From contig DKKP01000014.1 in the NCBI GenBank assembly GCA_002455335.1, positions 1 through 8,277 of the forward strand: 8,277 nt of DNA, in the 5' to 3' direction. Below are positions 1 through 5,867 of the stretch, one piece after another. The notes below the pieces were generated by a model. That model saw only the letters and a program-made list of their open reading frames with translations, was not told the origin of the DNA and searched no databases. This DNA comes from Anaerolineales bacterium UBA6663. GTDB lineage: Bacteria; Chloroflexota; Anaerolineae; Anaerolineales; UBA6663. How positions within the stretch are numbered: the stretch's first letter is position 1; each line of letters opens with the position of its first letter. The position numbers and the translations under genes were made by a program.

Positions 1-39
1 AAGGGTGGAGCGCGGTGCAACGCACCGCGCTCCACCCTT
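1..39 (-). terminator. Perfect 18-bp hairpin after ndk, likely rho-independent terminator
   Basis: Bases 1-18 and 22-39 are exact reverse complements around a 3-base loop (19-21), giving a GC-rich 18-bp stem with A/T pairs at its open end. Read on the minus strand it begins 10 bases past the ndk stop codon and its 3' arm ends in CTT. The T-tract expected of an intrinsic terminator would lie to the left of the window, so it cannot be confirmed. On the plus strand no T-run follows the stem, so it is assigned to ndk. It could also be bidirectional between convergent genes or a copy of a dispersed palindromic repeat. Confidence 0.75.
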
Positions 40-48
40 CACGCTCTC

Positions 49-501
49 CTACTTTTCGTACACCCAGCGCTCGCCGTCGCGCGACCAGCTGACGAACTCC
101 TCGGGACCAAACCACAATGCCAATTCCTGCGCCGCGGTCTCAGGGCCGTCGGACGCGTGGATCAGGTTCCGGCCGATCTCCAGGCCGAAGTCGGCGCGGA
201 TGGTGCCCGGAGCGGCAGCTGTCGGGTTAGTGGCGCCGACCGTTTGCCTGACCGCCTCGATCGCCTTGTTCCCCTCGACGGCCAGAACCACCACAGGCGA
301 GCTGCTGATATAGCTGACCAGGCCGTCGTAGAACGGTTTGCCCTGATGCACGGCGTAATGCCGGGCCGCAAGCTCGGGGCTGACCGACTGCATCTTCATC
401 GCGACCAGACGCAGGCCGCGGCGCTCGAGGCGGCCGAGGATCTCGCCGACCAGCCCGCGTTGAACGCCGTCGGGCTTGATGATAACCAGTGACTTTTCCA
501 T
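49..501 (-). CDS. ndk: Nucleoside diphosphate kinase
   Basis: Cytoplasmic enzyme that moves the gamma-phosphate of ATP onto NDPs and dNDPs through a phosphohistidine intermediate. The 150-residue length is normal for the family (about 135-155). Visible family marks are the N-terminal strand with IIKPDGVQRGLVGEI (K9, D11), the TNP motif at 91-93, R102 in GTIRADFG, and the active-site segment GRNLIHASD with N112 and catalytic H115. The usual HGSD is HASD here, a tolerated variant. The ATG start is supported by AGAAAGG on the minus strand (forward 513-519), which pairs with the 5' part of the anti-Shine-Dalgarno target. It is transcribed away from the kinase and chemotaxis genes, from its own extended -10 promoter, and ends in TAG just before the hairpin at 1-39. 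It looks like a stand-alone housekeeping gene. The product is near certain. Confidence 0.98.
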   Translation of the reverse strand: MEKSLVIIKPDGVQRGLVGEILGRLERRGLRLVAMKMQSVSPELAARHYAVHQGKPFYDGLVSYISSSPVVVLAVEGNKAIEAVRQTVGATNPTAAAPGTIRADFGLEIGRNLIHASDGPETAAQELALWFGPEEFVSWSRDGERWVYEK

Positions 502-543
502 CTGTTGAAGTGCCTTTCTTGGACGAGTGACGTAAGCCCGCGC

Positions 544-552
544 ATTTTAGCA
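544..552 (-). promoter_or_regulatory. Extended -10 promoter for ndk
   Basis: The minus strand reads TGCTAAAAT here: a TG dinucleotide, one spacer base, then TAAAAT, which matches TATAAT at five of six positions. This is the extended -10 form recognised by the housekeeping sigma factor, and it can work without a good -35 box. None is seen at 16-18 bp upstream. A start about 7 bases downstream (near 537) would give ndk a leader of roughly 36 bases that includes its ribosome binding site. It is an AT-rich patch in otherwise GC-rich DNA. Confidence 0.55.
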
Positions 553-565
553 GAGCTTTACGCCC

Positions 566-587
566 GATGTGGCGGATGTGGCCGATG
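566..587. repeat. 9-bp-period tandem direct repeat in the kinase leader
   Basis: GATGTGGC occurs at 566-573 and again at 575-582, followed by a partial third unit GATG at 584-587, so unit starts are 9 bp apart. If translation of the kinase starts at 617, the repeat is non-coding leader DNA and could be an operator. If translation starts at the GTG at 569, it merely encodes a VADVADD peptide. The 9-bp head-to-tail spacing resembles sites bound by BldC-type HTH proteins, and such a protein is encoded two genes on. That link is inference. Confidence 0.4.
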
Positions 588-603
588 ACGTCTGTGTGGC
601 ACC

Positions 604-608
604 GGAGG
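604..608 (+). promoter_or_regulatory. Shine-Dalgarno GGAGG that sets the kinase start at 617
   Basis: GGAGG lies 8 bases before the ATG at 617. The upstream GTG at 569 has no Shine-Dalgarno-like sequence at a workable distance, and the 16 extra residues it would add look unlike the start of a kinase domain. The GGAGG falls in and beside the 7-base loop of a small 5-bp inverted repeat (596-600 with 608-612). Confidence 0.65.
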
Positions 609-616
609 CCACGGCC

Positions 617-1990
617 ATGGCATTGTCCTCGCAGGAACTGGATGTTCAGATCGGGCCCTATCGCATCGCCAACCTGATCGGTCGCGGCAGCATGTCGGAC
701 GTCTTTCGCGGGATCCATACGCTGACCGGACAGCCGGCGGCCGTGAAGATCATGTTCCCGCACCTGGCCCACAACCTCGACGTGGTGCACCGCTTCGAGC
801 GCGAGGTCGAGGCCATGCGGCGCCTCGATCACCCCGCGATCAGTCGCCTCTTCGGCACCTACGAACACGATGGCCGGCGTTGTCTGGCGCTCGAATTCCT
901 GGCCGGGGGGACGCTCGAGGAGCACCTAAAAGCCGCGCGCGAAGACGATGGGCGGATGTCGGTCGGGCACGTGTTGACCTGGCTGGCGCCGATCGCCGAT
1001 GCCCTCGATGTGGCGCACAAGCTGGGCGTGGTCCATCGCGATCTCAAACCCGCCAACATCCTGTTTCGCTCGGGCGATCTGGCCTCGGCCGTGCTGACCG
1101 ACTTCGGCCTGGCGCAGGTCAGCGACTCGTCGCGGCTGTCGCATTACGGCGGCCTGGTCGGTACGCCGGCCTATATCTCGCCCGAGCAGGCCCGTGGGCT
1201 CGATTGCGATGGGCGCAGCGACATCTACGCCCTGACCGCCATCGTGTACGAAGCGCTTGTCGGCCAACCGCCGTTTGGCGGGGCCACGATGAGCGTGGTG
1301 ATGAAGCATATCAGCGAACCACCTCCCTTGCCGCGTGCGCTGGGCGTTGACCTGCCGGCCGCGGTCGAGCAGGTCTTACTCAAGGGGCTGGCGAAGGAGC
1401 CCGGCGATCGCTACCCGACGGCCAGCCTGTTCCTGCGTGCGTTGCGCGCCGCGGCCGATCAGCGCGACCCGGCCGGACAGACCGAAACGACAGTGCCCGT
1501 CTCGGCGCAGAGCGGTGCCGCGCGGGGCGAGGCAACCTCGACGCCGCGACGGCTGTGGGTCGGTTCGCGAACCGCGTCCTCGTCTGGGGCGCAGTCGGTC
1601 GAGGCCCCGTCGCCGTCCGATGAACCCTCAGGCCGGACCAAGCTCCTGGCCCTTTCGGGTCTGGCTGTCGTGCTCGCCGTGTTGGTCTGGTGGGCCTGGA
1701 CCGAATTCTCGAAGCCGCCCGAGATGCCGGCCTCGGCGCCGCGATTCTCCGTCGGCTCGAACGTGATTGTGTCGGTGCCGAACGAGGCGAGCACCAGCGT
1801 GACACGCGGCTGCCCGGGTGTGGTCTGGACTGGCGTGCTGGGCCTGGCTACGGACGGCCAAAGGACCCGGGTGCTCGATCGCCAGGTGTGCAGTGGCAAC
1901 TGGTGGTACCTCGTGCGGATCTCCGAGCGCGCCACAGAGGATTGGGATGGGACCGGCTGGATCGACGGCCGCTTTTTGAGGTCACGCTGA
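617..1990 (+). CDS. Membrane Hanks-type Ser/Thr protein kinase with extracytoplasmic SH3-like domain
   Basis: Transmembrane protein kinase of the PknB type. Numbered from ATG 617 (457 residues), the kinase domain covers about 14-280: glycine loop GRGSMSDV at 22-29, ATP-anchoring K44, helix-C E63, catalytic loop HRDLKPAN with D142, DFG with D162, GTPAYISPEQ in the activation segment, then SDIYAL. All catalytic residues are present, so it should be active. A Ser/Thr/Pro-rich linker (about 285-340) leads to one hydrophobic span (about 341-363, ending in WW and W). About 90 C-terminal residues should lie outside the membrane. They look like an SH3b fold (GSNVIVSV, WWYLVR, GWIDGRFL) with two cysteines (C399, C425) that could pair. 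PASTA repeats are absent, so the sensed ligand is unknown. An alternative GTG start at 569 would add 16 residues but lacks a ribosome binding site. The TGA overlaps the next ATG by one base, so the two genes are translationally coupled. Substrates are unknown; the HTH protein and the Che proteins are candidates by position only. Confidence 0.93.
   Translation: MALSSQELDVQIGPYRIANLIGRGSMSDVFRGIHTLTGQPAAVKIMFPHLAHNLDVVHRFEREVEAMRRLDHPAISRLFGTYEHDGRRCLALEFLAGGTLEEHLKAAREDDGRMSVGHVLTWLAPIADALDVAHKLGVVHRDLKPANILFRSGDLASAVLTDFGLAQVSDSSRLSHYGGLVGTPAYISPEQARGLDCDGRSDIYALTAIVYEALVGQPPFGGATMSVVMKHISEPPPLPRALGVDLPAAVEQVLLKGLAKEPGDRYPTASLFLRALRAAADQRDPAGQTETTVPVSAQSGAARGEATSTPRRLWVGSRTASSSGAQSVEAPSPSDEPSGRTKLLALSGLAVVLAVLVWWAWTEFSKPPEMPASAPRFSVGSNVIVSVPNEASTSVTRGCPGVVWTGVLGLATDGQRTRVLDRQVCSGNWWYLVRISERATEDWDGTGWIDGRFLRSR
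1978..1982 (+). promoter_or_regulatory. Shine-Dalgarno GAGGT that sets the HTH gene start at 1990
   Basis: GAGGT ends 7 bases before the ATG at 1990 and lies inside the last codons of the kinase gene. It shows that the small HTH protein starts here and not at the in-frame ATG 100 codons upstream, which lies inside kinase coding sequence. Confidence 0.7.
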
Positions 1991-2217
1991 TGGATTACGC
2001 CCTCGAATCACCGCAAATCGTGCTTTCGACCCGCCAGGCCGCGGCGCGTTGTCGCGTCTCGACCGAGACGATCCGCCGCTGGATCCGGTCGAAAGGCTTA
2101 CCGGCCTACAACACCGAGTTGGGATTAAAGATCCGTATACGCGCCGTCGATCTCGAGGCCTTTGCCGCCCGTCACAACATCCTGCTCGTCGAGACCGGGC
2201 CGATCGATGCGTTTTAG
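1990..2217 (+). CDS. Small MerR/excisionase-like (BldC-type) helix-turn-helix DNA-binding protein
   Basis: A 75-residue, single-domain cytoplasmic protein. The segment VLSTRQAAARCRVSTETIRR followed by WIRSKGLPAY is the classic HTH_17/excisionase pattern: one helix, a turn, then a recognition helix of the STETIRRWIRSKG kind. It is followed by a basic beta-wing (GLKIRIR) and a DLEAFAARHN helix. Length and layout match BldC-type regulators and phage excisionases. With no phage, integrase or attachment site nearby, a transcription regulator is more likely than an excisionase. The ATG overlaps the kinase TGA by one base and has GAGGT 7 bases upstream, so it is made together with the kinase. This suggests it is the kinase's downstream regulator or substrate, possibly controlling the following che operon or its own promoter. 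No ligand-binding or dimerisation domain is present. The DNA-binding role is well supported; its targets are unknown. Confidence 0.85.
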   Translation: MDYALESPQIVLSTRQAAARCRVSTETIRRWIRSKGLPAYNTELGLKIRIRAVDLEAFAARHNILLVETGPIDAF

Positions 2218-2241
2218 CTTTTGGGGCGATTTTCCGTCGCC

Positions 2242-2285
2242 TTCACAGTCGATTTATAGAACCGTCCTAACCAAAATGCTACAGT
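2242..2285 (+). promoter_or_regulatory. Possible promoter region of the che operon
   Basis: The 89-bp gap before cheA is visibly richer in A/T than its surroundings and is the only obvious place for an operon promoter. Candidate elements are TTCACA at 2242-2247 (five of six matches to TTGACA) with a weak CCTAAC 18 bp on, TATAGA at 2255-2260 with a weak -35, and an extended -10 TGCTACAGT at 2277-2285 that resembles the ndk TGCTAAAAT. None is fully convincing, and the last would leave a leader of only about 15 bases. No match to the sigma-28 flagellar consensus was seen. The motif CGATTT occurs twice (2227-2232 and 2250-2255). Confidence 0.35.
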
Positions 2286-2306
2286 GAGCGCCAAGAAGGT
2301 GCCATC

Positions 2307-4334
2307 ATGCAGATCACGTTCGATATCGCAGACGACGAACTCCAGGTTTTCATGCCCGAGGCCGAAGAACAGCTGAAGAAGCTGGAAGACGGCTTGATGC
2401 AATTGGAGCGTTCGGGAGCCGATGACGATCTCCTCCAGGTGATCTTCCGGGCGGCCCATACGCTCAAGGGCGCCGCGGGCGCCATCGGCCACGTCCGGAT
2501 GACCGAGTTGACGCATTCGATGGAGACCGTTCTGGACGGTCTGCGAAAAGGGCAGTACGCGCCGCGGCCCGCGATGATGGACGCGCTTCTGGCCGGGCTC
2601 GATGCGCTGCGGCTGCTCCTTGAAGAGGTGGTGTCGCACGAAGTCAGCGACGTCGATCACAAGGCGCTTGTCGAAGCGCTCGAAGTGGCCACAGACACTG
2701 GCGTGGGCGCTCAAGCTGCCCAACCGGTCGAACCTGTCGTCGCCGCGGCGCCAGTGGCGGTTGGCGCCGGATGGCAGGTCGTCGTCGATATCGACCCGGC
2801 CAGCGTTGCTTCTGCGGCCCGCGCGCTGCAGATCATGATCACGCTGCAGGGGCTTGGCACGTTGAATGGGCATACCCCGAGCCAGGCCGACATCGAGGCC
2901 GCCAAACCCTGCTCGCGCTTTGTCGGCGATCTGGTCACCGAGAAAGGCGCCGCCGAGATCGAGCAGTCGTTGGGCTGGGTCTCGGATGTGACACGCGTTC
3001 TTGTCCTTGGCGCCGGCCAGCCGATCCCAGAAGTCGCGGCGCCCCCGACCGTTGCGGCTACCCCGGTTGCCATGCCTGAGCCCACGCCCGTCAAGGTGCG
3101 CCCGGCCGAGTCGGCGCCCAAACCCGGCGCCGCCAAACCCGCGGCGGCCGAACAGACGATCCGCACCACGATCGAGCGGGTCAACACGTTGATGAACCTC
3201 ACAGGTGAGTTGATCACCGACCGCAATCGCCTGGCGCAGATCCGCTCCAACCTTGAGCCCAAGCTGCGCGGCGACAGCCTCTACGAAGACCTTGTGCAGA
3301 CGACCCAGCACCTCGCGCGGATCACCGATCAGCTGCAGGAAGAGGTGATGCGGATCCGGATGCTGCCGATCTCGACCGCGTTCAACAAATTCCCGCGCCT
3401 TGTGCGCGACCTGGCCAAGGCGACTGGCAAACAGATCGACTTGCAGATGCGCGGTGAAGACACCGAGCTCGATCGGACAGTGATCGAAGCGATCAGCGAC
3501 CCGCTGATCCACCTGGTGCGGAACTCGGTCGATCATGGGCTCGAGACCCCTGAAGACCGGATCGCGGCCGGCAAGGTCGCCACCGGCACCGTGTTGCTCA
3601 CGGCTCGCCACGAGGAAGGCCGGATCATCGTGACCGTCGAGGACGACGGGCGTGGCATCAACGTCGAGGCGGTCAAGGCCAGCGCGGTGCGCAAGGGCCG
3701 TTTGACCGAGGCCGAGGCGGCGGCGATGTCGAACGACGAAGCGATCAATCTGATCTTCGAATCGGGCCTGTCGACCGCCCGCAATGTCTCGAACATCTCG
3801 GGGCGCGGCGTGGGGATGGACATCGTGCGCTCGAACATCGAGCGCCTGAACGGCTCGATCGCGATCGACACGAAACCCGGGCAGGGCACTGTCTTCAGCG
3901 TCTCGCTCCCGCTGACGCTGGCGATCGTGCCGGCGCTGCTGGTCAAGGTCTCGGACAACACGCTGGCTGTGCCGCTGCCGAGCGTGGTCGAGGCGCTGCG
4001 GGTGCCCAAGGAGCAGATCAAGAAGGTGAACGGACGCCCCGTGATGCGGCTGCGCGAGCGCGTGCTGCCGATCGTTTACCTCGGCGATGTGCTGGCCCTC
4101 AACGGCGGTCAGCGCAAACCGCGCGCCCAGGAATACGTGGTCGCAGTCCGCTGGGGCAAGCTTGAGATGGGCATCGCTGTCGATCGGTTGATCGGCGAAC
4201 AGGAGCTTGTGATCAAGACCATCAGCTCGCTGATCGGCGACACACCCGGGACGGCCGGCGCCGCGATCCTTGGCGATGGGCGTGTGGCCCTGATCGCCGA
4301 TGTGCCCGGGCTTTTTCGGCTTGGCGGCGCGTAA
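2307..4334 (+). CDS. cheA: Chemotaxis histidine kinase CheA
   Basis: Cytoplasmic histidine kinase at the core of the receptor array; it autophosphorylates and passes phosphate to CheY and CheB. The 675 residues show the full P1-P5 layout. P1 (Hpt, about 1-125) has FRAAHTLKGAAGAIGH with phospho-acceptor H51. A Pro/Ala linker leads to a P2-like docking domain (about 155-236), and a second Pro/Ala/Lys-rich linker covers about 240-282. P3 is the dimerisation helix (about 284-345, VNTLMNLTGELITDRN). P4 is the ATPase (about 350-535) with the N box LVRNSVDHG (N406), G1 EDDGRG (445-450) and G2 GRGVGMD (499-505). P5 is the CheW-like domain (about 540-675). All catalytic motifs are intact. The ATG has AAGAAGG 7 bases upstream. 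It is the first gene of the che cluster, 89 bp after the HTH gene and 15 bp before cheC. There is no C-terminal receiver domain, so it is an ordinary and not a hybrid CheA. Confidence 0.98.
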   Translation: MQITFDIADDELQVFMPEAEEQLKKLEDGLMQLERSGADDDLLQVIFRAAHTLKGAAGAIGHVRMTELTHSMETVLDGLRKGQYAPRPAMMDALLAGLDALRLLLEEVVSHEVSDVDHKALVEALEVATDTGVGAQAAQPVEPVVAAAPVAVGAGWQVVVDIDPASVASAARALQIMITLQGLGTLNGHTPSQADIEAAKPCSRFVGDLVTEKGAAEIEQSLGWVSDVTRVLVLGAGQPIPEVAAPPTVAATPVAMPEPTPVKVRPAESAPKPGAAKPAAAEQTIRTTIERVNTLMNLTGELITDRNRLAQIRSNLEPKLRGDSLYEDLVQTTQHLARITDQLQEEVMRIRMLPISTAFNKFPRLVRDLAKATGKQIDLQMRGEDTELDRTVIEAISDPLIHLVRNSVDHGLETPEDRIAAGKVATGTVLLTARHEEGRIIVTVEDDGRGINVEAVKASAVRKGRLTEAEAAAMSNDEAINLIFESGLSTARNVSNISGRGVGMDIVRSNIERLNGSIAIDTKPGQGTVFSVSLPLTLAIVPALLVKVSDNTLAVPLPSVVEALRVPKEQIKKVNGRPVMRLRERVLPIVYLGDVLALNGGQRKPRAQEYVVAVRWGKLEMGIAVDRLIGEQELVIKTISSLIGDTPGTAGAAILGDGRVALIADVPGLFRLGGA

Positions 4335-4336
4335 GC

Positions 4337-4342
4337 AGGGGG
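4337..4342 (+). promoter_or_regulatory. Shine-Dalgarno AGGGGG favouring the GTG start of cheC
   Basis: AGGGGG sits 7 bases before GTG 4350 and 13 bases before the in-frame ATG 4356. The spacing favours GTG, although the ATG would shorten the protein by only two residues. Confidence 0.5.
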
Positions 4343-4349
4343 CAAGATA

Positions 4350-4952
4350 GTGATCATGAACACGGACGATAACCTCAAGCTCTTTCTCGAGACGACCGGC
4401 ATCCAGGGCTTCCAGCATGCGGCGGAAGGCCTCTCCGGGATGCTTGGCGAGCAGATCACGCCGACCCGACCGGCCACGCGGATGGTGCCGCTGGTCGAAA
4501 TCCCGAATGTGCTTGGCGGGCCCGAGCGCGAGGCCGTGGGCATCTATCTGCAATCCGAGGGCGACCTTGTGGCGCAGTTTGTGCTCGTCTTGCCCTTCGA
4601 GAAGGCCTGCGAGTTGGTCGATCTGGTGATCGGCGAACCTGTAGGCACGACAAAGGTCCTGGGCTCGATGGAGCGCTCGGCGCTGGGCGAGATCGGGAAC
4701 ATCACGACCGGGTACTTTCTCAACCGGGTGGCCACGATCATGCATTGGGATGCGCGTCCGAGCCCGCCGGCCGTGATCGTCGACATGGTTGGCGCGATCC
4801 TCAATGTGGTCACGGCGACCGTGGCGGGCATCAGCGACGAGGTGTTGATGCTGCAGGGTACGTTTGTGCGCGCGGGTCGCGAGGTCGAGGTGATGTTCTG
4901 GATCATCCCGGACGCGAACTCGCTCGACATGTTCAAGGACGCCAGGAGCTGA
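4350..4952 (+). CDS. cheC: CheY-P phosphatase CheC (single intact active site)
   Basis: Member of the CheC/CheX/FliY phosphatase family, which removes phosphate from CheY-P; CheC also binds and regulates CheD. The 200 residues fit CheC. The C-terminal half has the exact catalytic signature [DS]xxxExxNx22P: S110, E114, N117 and P140, within SALGEIGNITTGYFLN. CheC usually has a second, pseudo-symmetric site near the N terminus. Here the matching segment (about 12-32, LETTGIQGFQHAAEGLSG) keeps the helix pattern but lacks the ExxN pair, so that site looks dead. The start is GTG 4350, or ATG 4356. It sits directly between cheA and cheD, with only one base to cheD, whose ribosome binding site lies inside the cheC end. 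That fits a CheC-CheD complex. CheX is less likely because of the length and the cheD neighbour. Confidence 0.93.
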   Translation: MIMNTDDNLKLFLETTGIQGFQHAAEGLSGMLGEQITPTRPATRMVPLVEIPNVLGGPEREAVGIYLQSEGDLVAQFVLVLPFEKACELVDLVIGEPVGTTKVLGSMERSALGEIGNITTGYFLNRVATIMHWDARPSPPAVIVDMVGAILNVVTATVAGISDEVLMLQGTFVRAGREVEVMFWIIPDANSLDMFKDARS

Positions 4953-4953
4953 A

Positions 4954-5445
4954 ATGGCCGATCAAGCACTGCCCGTTGGGCTGGGCGAGATCAAGATCAG
5001 CAACAGCCCTGGCGACGTGCTGGTGGCGTACGGGCTTGGCTCGTGCGTCGGGGTCGGCATGTACGACCCGGTGGCCAAAGTCGCTGGCATGCTGCATGCG
5101 GTCTTGCCGCAGAGCCTGAACGGCACCGAGCAGGTGCCCGGTAAGTTCGTGACGACCGGGGTGCCGAAGTTGATCGAGGAGATGGAGAAGGCCGGGGCGT
5201 TGCGCAGCCGTCTGCAGGTGCGGATGGCCGGCGGGGCCAACATGCTCACGGCGCCGGGCGCCAAGCAGGCCTTCAACATCGGCGAGCGGAATGTCTTGCA
5301 GGCGCACACGACGCTCGACACGCTGCGGATGCGCTTGCAGGCCGAAGATGTTGGCGGCACAGTCGGCCGAACCGTTCGGCTGTTCGTCAACGATGGACGG
5401 ATGACGGTCAAAGCCCTGGGTAGCCAGGAGAAGGCGCTGACGTGA
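4954..5445 (+). CDS. cheD: Chemoreceptor glutamine deamidase CheD
   Basis: Deamidates glutamines on methyl-accepting chemoreceptors, turning them into methylatable glutamates; CheC binding controls it and CheY-P tunes it. The 163 residues match the family length. The catalytic Cys is C31 in YGLGSCVGVGMYDP and the His is H48 in GMLHAVLPQ. Other marks are KFVTTGVPKLIEEM, VRMAGGANML, FNIGERN and the C-terminal GGTVGRTVRLFVNDG block. One residue is odd: the Thr six positions before the Cys (Thr21 in Thermotoga maritima CheD), third member of the Cys-His-Thr triad, is Ala25 here. The ATG has AGGAG at 4944-4948 inside the end of cheC, so the two genes are coupled. A 52-bp gap to cheY follows, with no clear promoter or terminator. 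Confidence 0.96.
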   Translation: MADQALPVGLGEIKISNSPGDVLVAYGLGSCVGVGMYDPVAKVAGMLHAVLPQSLNGTEQVPGKFVTTGVPKLIEEMEKAGALRSRLQVRMAGGANMLTAPGAKQAFNIGERNVLQAHTTLDTLRMRLQAEDVGGTVGRTVRLFVNDGRMTVKALGSQEKALT

Positions 5446-5497
5446 ACGGCTGCGGCCTGACGACAGCGAAACTGACGTTGTGATGGAGGGTTGAACG

Positions 5498-5854
5498 ATG
5501 GCGAAGATTCTGGTTGTAGATGACGCGGAGTTCCTGCGCGTGCGCATCACAAAGATGCTGACGGGCAACGGTCATGAAGTCGTCGAGGCCGACAACGGCG
5601 CGAAGGCTGTGGCCAAGTATCGCGAGAACCGGCCCGATGCGGTTCTCATGGACGTGACCATGCCCGAGATGGACGGCCTGGCCGCGCTCAAAGAGATCCG
5701 CAGCGGCGATCCGAACGCGCGGGTGGTCATGCTCACGGCGCTGGGTCAGGAGTCGGTCGTGCTCGAGGCGATCAAATCGGGCGCGCGCGACTTCGTGGTC
5801 AAGCCTTTCGAGCCCGATCGCGTGCTGGCTGCCCTGAAGCGCGCCCTGGCCTGA
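5498..5854 (+). CDS. cheY: Chemotaxis response regulator CheY
   Basis: Single-domain receiver protein of 118 residues that carries the phospho-signal from CheA to the motor or pilus machinery. All five key residues are visible: acidic pair D8 and D9 (VVDDAEFLR), phospho-acceptor D52 (LMDVTMPEMDG), T80 (MLTALGQ) and K102 (VKPFEPDR). No output domain follows. GGAGG at 5485-5489 lies 8 bases before the ATG, a strong ribosome binding site. The gene lies after cheD and only 13 bp before cheB, so it is very likely the cognate CheY of this CheA and the substrate of the CheC upstream. The physical target (flagellar switch or type IV pili) cannot be read from this window. Confidence 0.95.
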   Translation: MAKILVVDDAEFLRVRITKMLTGNGHEVVEADNGAKAVAKYRENRPDAVLMDVTMPEMDGLAALKEIRSGDPNARVVMLTALGQESVVLEAIKSGARDFVVKPFEPDRVLAALKRALA

Positions 5855-5867
5855 GGCCTACCCGCTC

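Noticed and set aside
569..616. GTG 569 as the start of the kinase, adding 16 residues
   Set aside because: No Shine-Dalgarno sequence precedes it, while ATG 617 has GGAGG at 8 bases. The extra residues match no part of the kinase fold. Kept only as an alternative.
227..925. A 232-codon minus-strand frame spanning the ndk promoter and the start of the kinase gene
   Set aside because: It overlaps ndk in another frame and runs antisense to the kinase domain; no motif, no ribosome binding site, typical shadow composition.
1690..1989. A 100-codon upstream extension of the HTH gene, giving a 175-residue protein
   Set aside because: The extension lies inside the kinase gene in another frame and shows no domain. 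ATG 1990 has a good ribosome binding site and the usual stop-start overlap.
2225..2241. Inverted repeat GGCGA/TCGCC with a 7-base loop after the HTH gene, as a possible terminator
   Set aside because: The stem is only 5 bp and no T-run follows, so it is too weak to call.
4304..4316. GCCCGGGC followed by five Ts, terminator-like, near the 3' end of cheA
   Set aside because: It lies within the cheA coding sequence (VPGLF). The GC block is a self-palindrome without a loop, and transcription must continue into cheC.
2214..4745. An open frame of 843 codons on the minus strand, opposite cheA and the start of cheC
   Set aside because: It is the antisense shadow of clearly conserved genes. Its product is rich in Arg, His, Asp and Gly with no recognisable motif, and GC-rich codon bias commonly keeps such frames open.
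5446..5497. The cheD-cheY gap as a separate promoter
   Set aside because: Only the ribosome binding site of cheY is clear; no -35/-10 pair stands out in the 52 bases.
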